64,000 nt of DNA from Patescibacteria group bacterium UBA5532. Its GTDB lineage: Bacteria; Patescibacteriota; Gracilibacteria; BD1-5; UBA2023. The notes under the pieces were generated by a model. That model searched no databases, was not told the origin of the DNA, and worked only from the letters and a program-made list of their open reading frames with translations. The stretch lies in contig DINU01000005.1 of the NCBI GenBank assembly GCA_002426885.1, positions 43,925 through 107,924 of the forward strand, in the 5' to 3' direction. This document shows positions 58,615 to 64,000 of the stretch, piece by piece; positions within the stretch are counted from its first letter, which is position 1; every line of letters starts with the position of its first letter. Position numbers and translations under genes: made by a program.

Positions 58615-61600
58615 CTAATTCAGCCAATCTCCCCCGATTCAACTACCTTTTAACACATCTACTCCATGGGAATTATCAATTCCCCCTGCTCTTTTCTGAT
58701 AAGAATGCACTACGCTTCCATCTGGTAGAAGCTCAGAGTGAAAATGATTTCTCTGTACTCCTGGTAATGTGCTAAATGCTTCTGCAAAAGCATGATTATG
58801 TGTAACGATAATTGCATATTTCCCCATAGATCTGAGTCTCCCTATAAATACCTGAGCAAATAATGCTGTATAGTGGGCATCCATTGTACTAAAAATCTCA
58901 TCCGCCTCGACAATAAGAAAGTCTTTTTCTTCTGCCATTTTGAGTAATTCAATCCATGATAAAATATCTTTTTGTCATGAGCTGAGATCAGATGATCTCC
59001 CAGATGAAACGATGCGGTCCATATAGGCATACTGGGATAGATTTCCTATTCTCATACTTTCTGCATTCACATGTCCAATATTTAGGGCTTGATTCAAGCA
59101 TTTTAAAACACTACGAATATATTGCGTTTTCCCTGAGCTATTAAATCCCTCGACTATTTCTACAGGATATTCTGGAGTAAGTGAGACACTATTAGGTACA
59201 AATTTCTTATCCGTATCAACATCCTGATTTCCCATATTTATTATCTGTAAAACCTTTTCATCGGTAAACTCTACTTGGGTCATTCACTCTTCTCATATGA
59301 ACTTACTTGCACCCACCACCGCAAGAAGCTCTCAAATATCGTAAGCCACAGCTCGCATTCCAATATGCCAGAAGCGTATATCACCCGTCATATTTGGCAC
59401 TGTTGGATCCTCTTCATAGAAGAGGTTGGCACAATCTCGATGTCGATGTCTATCTCTCTCCCGAAGAGTGGAGAATGGATAAAAGCCATGTGGTCATAGT
59501 TCTTGCACATATCGTGTATGATATTCCTTAAGTGATGGTATATTCCCTACTCTTCCAAGAGAGAAACGAAGAATATCACGATAGTAGTTCGTCATACCTC
59601 TGAGAAGTGGAGAATGAAAAGATTCAAGACTGGAAAGAAATTCCGCTAGGTGCGAAGTGGGATCATCTTTATGTTTTGCAAAGAATTTTAAACTCGAAAT
59701 CCAAATATATTCACCACCCGGCTCAACCCCAGGAAGCTCAAGGAAAGCATCTCAATATTCACGAGAGAAAAATTGACTAAGAGTTATATCACCTCAATTC
59801 TCAAGAAGATCTGGTATAGTTTTCTCAATAAGTATTAATAGTTCATTTTTTATCTGATCTATCATTTTAATCACTGATTCATCTTCACGAGATATAATTC
59901 TCTGGTCTTTCATTATAGTGGTCTCATGATACTTCTTTGCCGCGCTATCGAGATGGACAAGTGATGAACTTTGTCATCCAGCAAGCATATAAAGAGAGCG
60001 GATGAGCTCATACCAACGTATAAGCTGGTGTCGAAAGTCGGAATGGTAAATATGATCACGCCCCTGATTTTTTAGGAATTTCATACATTCTGTCTCTTTT
60101 TTATATGAATCGGAGTCTTTTACTACTCGAAGGGATTGAAGAAATCTTCCGAGAAAGGGCTTCTCTCATTTTTCATTTGTCCCCACAAAATCTGCATGAA
60201 GCTCTTGCCTGAGCATGATAAATGTCTCGATCATATCCATAAGAAATGTACCATGTTGAATAAGTGCTTCTCTTTGCTCTGGATTTTTATACAATTCAAC
60301 AAGCATATCTCGTTTTTCTTGGGTGAGTGGTATATTGAGTCACGCATGCGTATTATAAATCTCTTGGATCATGCGCGTGAGCTGATCGGAGTTTGGTATT
60401 GTATTCACTTGGGCGGTTCGTTCTATTTCATTTGAAAACCAGCTTTCAGCATTGGTATATCCTATTGGATGACATCGATATTCCCACTCATCTCTTTTTC
60501 TTACAGAAGCAAACGGGTCTTCTCTGTAACTATCTCAATAATTTGTATCCTCATAAAAATGAAGTCATTGACCTCCTCTTCCTACCATAGTCTTTCTCTC
60601 GTTGGGCCATCTTGGATGTAATACTTTTGCTATCTGGTAGTCAACCCTTTGATTCGTAGAAGGAAAAATTCCATCTCGAACTCATTTTGATCGGGATGCA
60701 AGAAGGTCTTTCTGTTCTGTGGTAAATGCTATTGGAGCTGCTCATGCTATTTGCAAAGATGTTTCCTGTCTACTGGGTCGAGCAGTCACAGCTCCGCCTT
60801 CGAGTTGCTCCAACTCAATGACCAATCAAGAAGCAAATTCAGAGAAATCTTTCCAAGCTTCCTGGACTACTTTTCTTGTTTGCCCCTTTTTTCAAGATAA
60901 GATCTCCACTCAAGAGATTTTCTTTAAAAAATCCTTAATATAACTCGGAAGAGAACCATATTCTTCAGAATAGAATTTCTCTATCTCTCTGTTCCAGTTT
61001 TCAAACATCTGCTTCATGCTATTTATGGTATCTGAGTGTCTCTCTCAGGCTTCAAGAGCATGTTCATGATTAAAGGTAAAAAATCAAATTCCATCATTGT
61101 TTCTATTTCGCATTTCATCGATAAGTAGCTGATTGTGTGTAGAGAATCTAATGCGAGATGTCGGCGCTAAACATTGAAGTGCATCGACAAATTTTTGCAT
61201 CATACGATGCTCATTTCTTTCGTCTGTTGTTGCTCATGTCTCATCGAGGTGGACAAGAACCATTTTTCAAGGGGAATTCTTGACTGCCTCATATAATTGG
61301 TCGAGCGACTTTCCCTCGAAGGCAAGCGCACTTAAATCACTATCCGTATGCTGGACACTTTGTAGACGACTTTGCACCCAGATGATATCATAGATTCATA
61401 GTATCGGATTCTTTGCTGGTACATACCCGATAGATTGTCCGAGTACTTGGATCGCTATATCTCTCTCCCCAGCAAAAGTTTTTCCACTTCCATTGGGAGC
61501 TCGTAGAAATATGAGAGGTAAGTCAGGGAAGCTCGATGCGGGGATATTTTTTTCTTTCTCTTTAAAAATTGATCGAGCATCCGAATATCCTATATTATTT

Positions 61601-62316
61601 TCAGCAAAAGTAGCCGGCTGCATTTCGAAGTGTTTTATAAAATCCAGTACCCGGAAGATCCCTCGAAGTTTTGTAACTTCCTCAATGAATCAAGCTAATT
61701 TGCCTATGTAAGAAAAGTATTCCTCAGGAAGCTTGTCACAAATATCACTTGGATCTTCGGGAAATATCTGAGTAAACATTTGGATCATTCAGTTGAGTAT
61801 CTCGCATATACCATCATGCTGGATTTTACGGAGATGACCCATGCCAGATTTTGCTTCTTTATGTAGTCTCTCCAGGATACTTATTCCATTTGAAAGAGCT
61901 ATTCCTGTGTCACCCATGTCTAGTTCGAGATTGGGGTGCTGTTTTTTTAAATCCCCCAGTTGCACATAGCTAGCAATCACCCAATCAAAACACTCCCCAG
62001 AGCTCTGAAAATCAAAAGGAAGAAGTGTGGTAAGGGCTTCTTGTCTTTTTAATATTCTTTCCTTGTTATTGTCAGGATTAAATAGCATATGATTCACGTA
62101 CTTATAGGATGGATCAAGGGGTCCAATCACTCATGTACGAGCCAACCCGAATCGACTTGCATCTCAAACATACCTCAAAGTAGCATCTCTATCTGCAGAA
62201 AAAAGATTCTGATAAAGAGGAGGGACTTGAAGTGAATCATTCACTAGTCGAAGAGTGGGTTTGCTTGTTGGTGTGGAATGGTTTTCTGGATCTCATTTTT
62301 GTGGTGATTCATTCAT
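58615..62316 (-). CDS. Tandem fusion of two MutS-family ATPase modules
   Basis: 1233 aa in one frame (TAG at 58615). Module 1: MutS lever-like region (PLDPSYKYVNHMLFNPDN, ILKRQEALTTLL), Walker A RAPNGSGKTF (about 274), Walker B VLVHLDETGATTDERNEH (about 352), H-loop RFSTHNQ (about 392). Module 2: lever and clamp helices (about 450-1000), EFTDEKVLQI before Walker A GFNSSGKT (about 1057), signature SSDLSSGQKD (about 1109), Walker B FLIVEADEIFSTMD, and VTHNHAF. MutS ATPases work as dimers with composite sites; here both halves are on one chain. The DNA-binding mismatch domain I with its Phe-x-Glu is absent, so it is not a mismatch sensor of the usual kind. The signature Gly of module 2 is UGA. 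Base use differs from the rest of the window. Function unknown. Confidence 0.85.
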
Positions 62317-62320
62317 AAAA

Positions 62321-62427
62321 CTGTCATATTACTGTTATGATTGTTATATTGTAATTTGGCTTACTAATAAGTAAAATAGAAATTCTCTTATCACAAAAAC
62401 TGTTATATTACTGTTATGATTGTTATA
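62321..62427. repeat. Paired 28-nt iteron-like repeats upstream of the MutS-type gene
   Basis: CTGTcATATTACTGTTATGA then TTGTTATA at 62321-62348 and the same with one change at 62400-62427, 79 nt apart. Each is built from TGTTAT units. They lie between the regulator fragment and the tandem MutS start (62316), a position fit for operator or transcription-control binding. Confidence 0.75.
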
Positions 62428-62428
62428 G

Positions 62429-63207
62429 TTATTTTAAAACATAACAGCTCTTTCCTGTATTCTGAATCAATAACTTATTTTTCATGGTCATGAGTAATAC
62501 TCTTAGAGAGTTACGATTTGCTTCAGGAAATAGTCTATATACATCTTGTGTAGTGATAGATCATTTCTTTTCAAGATATTCTATGATCAATTTTTCCTTC
62601 TTTTTTGTTCACATTCACCTACTCAGTATATATTTCTCCGTTTGCTGAATACTTTGAAGAAGTTCATATGATATTCGAGCTTTCCTATTAGGACTTCTAC
62701 CATAAAGCTCGATATATCCCTTATCATGAAGGTTTTTGGCTTGTTCTAAGGAAATATCTTTCCCAAGAATACATAATCATGAGGCAATCTTTTGAAGAAG
62801 GAATAATTCAATACGAGATATTTCTTTTTCTGACAATACAAGTTTTGCAAATTCCTTATCACGAATTTTTCCATCAAGAGTTATCTTGACTATACCTCCT
62901 GCATGATTATCAATCTCTTCTTTTATAACAAATACTCATTTTGAAAGCTGGGCCTGAATAACTTTCTGGAGTCATCGTCTCTCATTTTCCATGAGGTTAA
63001 TCTTTGAGAGAAAATCTGCCATAGTCTGATTTCTGTAAGGGGTGACTTGGCTATACTCTATAACTTTTTCGAGATCGTTCTCAAATAATCCAGGATTTGA
63101 GAAACTCAGCGAGTTTGGAGTCTGTCTTATATCATTTGGTATAGATATGGTCCAATCTCGATGAGCCAAACTATTCGCAATCAATTCTTCTATGGCACTG
63201 TCATCAT
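62429..63207 (-). pseudogene. 5'-truncated AlbA_2/Schlafen-type regulator (C-terminal part)
   Basis: About 260 codons, no start codon. The sequence begins DDSAIEELIANSLAHRDWTIS and LSFSNPGLFENDLE, the C-terminal signature of COG2865-type regulators with an AlbA_2 N-terminal domain, followed by two helix-turn-helix-like segments (ITTQDVYRLFPEANRNSLRVLL) and TAA at 62429. The expected N-terminal AlbA_2 domain is missing; upstream the frame runs into the right repeat and TAA at 63241. UGA is still read as Gly (NERRGLQKV, LSKGVFV). It looks like a fragment left by insertion or recombination at the repeat. Confidence 0.7.
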
Positions 63208-63331
63208 TTCGAGAGAAGTGATGCCTTTGATGGCTGATTTACAGGATGGTGGGGCTTGGTCGAGGAAGTCAGAACCGCTCTGATGAGTCAGGAGAGTGTT
63301 CCGTACGTACCAAAACTTGCATAATTATACC
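63208..63331. repeat. Right copy of island-flanking direct repeat
   Basis: About 124 nt with a 47-nt block nearly identical to the left copy (TTCGAGAGAAGTGATGCCTT through GATGGTGGGG, two substitutions) and diverged but alignable flanks (GCACTGATGAGCC versus GCTCTGATGAGTC, and ATTATAC at the end). It lacks the left arm of the terminator and cuts into the regulator gene. Confidence 0.85.
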
Positions 63332-63348
63332 CTAGATTGTCTCACTAT

Positions 63349-64000
63349 CTAAAAATTATTCTCGATCACTCCATCTGCAATCTTCTCTTGTAAGTCTTTA
63401 TCCTCGACACTCAGCACAACTGCTCGAACCTTCGGAATGAGTACTTCTTTCACTTTATCTCTGAAGCTTGTTCACGGATTGCGATTGTATCTGAGAAATA
63501 TTTGTTCCGCATCACGATAGGAGAGCTCATACTCGAATTTATCATCATAATTCTCTGACTTCTGTTTTGCTCGGAGCATATTCAGGGTTCTCACAAGTCA
63601 TCGTATATTTTCGAAGATACTTGCAACTACTTTTTCATTCGGATCTGTAGTTCGCGTAGCTCAGGTAAATCGACTATATTGTCTCTGGAATTCCGCGAAA
63701 TCCATCTTCTCAAAGTATGGAAGATTTGTATATTTTGATACCTTAAATGCTTCATTCACTTCTCATGGTGGATTCATGAGAATAATCGTACCACGACTCG
63801 TGATCGGATTCGTCATCTTCTCATATGAGTTTCGAGTACCGAGAAATACTGCATCTTTGTGAGCCTTAAATGATCAGATCTGAGGATCAAAAACCGATCT
63901 CCCACCATCAAAGAGTGAGTGAAGACGATCGAAGCATTCAGGAGAGAGCTTATCTATCTCATCAAAGAGTACTACAACTCATGGTTTTTGCATAAGTTGT
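63349..64000 (-). CDS. AAA+ ATPase, N-terminus outside window
   Basis: The frame is open from the right edge to TAG at 63349 (about 217 residues seen). Walker B VVVLFDEIDKLSP, sensor 1 AVFLGTRNSYEKM, and NPITSRGTIILMNPPGE with an arginine-finger-like TSR mark an AAA+ ATPase of the MoxR/dynein-related (AAA_5) kind. A helical C-terminal region follows (VVASIFENIRGLVRTLNMLRAKQKS). Walker A lies outside the window. UGA Gly at QKPGVVVLF, PQIGSFK and MNPPGEVN. It reads into the right repeat; whether it belongs to the island is unclear. Confidence 0.75.

Noticed and set aside
62321..62427. CRISPR array
   Set aside because: Only two repeats with one 51-nt gap, AT-rich and without cas genes.
58511..63331. 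Insertion sequence or transposon
   Set aside because: No transposase, no terminal inverted repeats; the flanking elements are direct, diverged and unlike target-site duplications.

Overview
This 64-kb window is bacterial DNA that only makes sense when UGA is read as glycine (translation table 25). Read with the standard code, almost every gene falls into fragments. With UGA as Gly and only UAA/UAG as stops, the fragments join into about 50 full-length genes, and UGA falls on invariant glycines: the FtsH Walker A motif (LLQ-G-PPGTGKT), the guanylate kinase YTVRTIF and GRGT positions, the Fmt MDE-G-DI motif, the AlaRS ELCG-G-PHV site, and an ABC/MutS signature (DLSS-G-QKD). This code is known from the candidate phyla Gracilibacteria (BD1-5) and Absconditabacteria (SR1). 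CGA still reads as arginine here, including in the FtsH RPGRFDR motif, which argues against the Absconditabacteria branch in which CGA has been reassigned. I infer a Gracilibacteria-like ultra-small, probably episymbiotic organism. Many genes lack an obvious Shine-Dalgarno, and at least one has a promoter so close that its mRNA looks leaderless.

Layout. 1-5.8 kb: a truncated DUF11 surface protein, mutY-uvrC repair operon, and a flavin-binding lipoprotein with its ApbE flavin transferase. 6-9.5 kb: alaS (short form, no C-Ala domain), gmk, UPF0489 protein. 9.5-15 kb: an operon of an 1184-aa surface protein plus an ABC ATPase and FtsX-type permease. 15-20.4 kb: rlmE, a DEDDh exonuclease, a prepilin, ftsH, der. 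20.5-22.3 kb: a secreted-protein gene broken by several frameshifts and its upstream partner. 22.4-34.3 kb: one 3973-aa giant secreted protein. 34.5-37 kb: znuBCA metal importer. 37-44.7 kb: a Pif1-like helicase with a WYL tail, several envelope proteins, tRNA-Lys, a candidate structured RNA, a CorC-type protein, tRNA-Arg. 44.7-58.4 kb: translation and envelope genes (fmt, HIT, prmC, nusA, sortase, MtaB-like methylthiotransferase, CsaB-like pyruvyl transferase, ABC subunits, many small membrane proteins).

58.5-63.3 kb is an island that stands apart. It is flanked by two roughly 110-nt direct repeats, has different base and codon use, and carries a 1233-aa protein with two complete MutS-type ATPase modules fused in tandem. 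Next to it are paired 28-nt iteron-like repeats and a 5'-truncated AlbA_2/Schlafen-type regulator. A partial AAA+ ATPase follows to the right edge. This tandem MutS locus is the best candidate here for an undescribed system; its function is unknown to me.

The genes together show a minimal cell with an elaborate surface (giant protein, DUF11 protein, prepilin, sortase, pyruvylated polymer, bactofilin-like proteins), basic translation and repair, and metal import.
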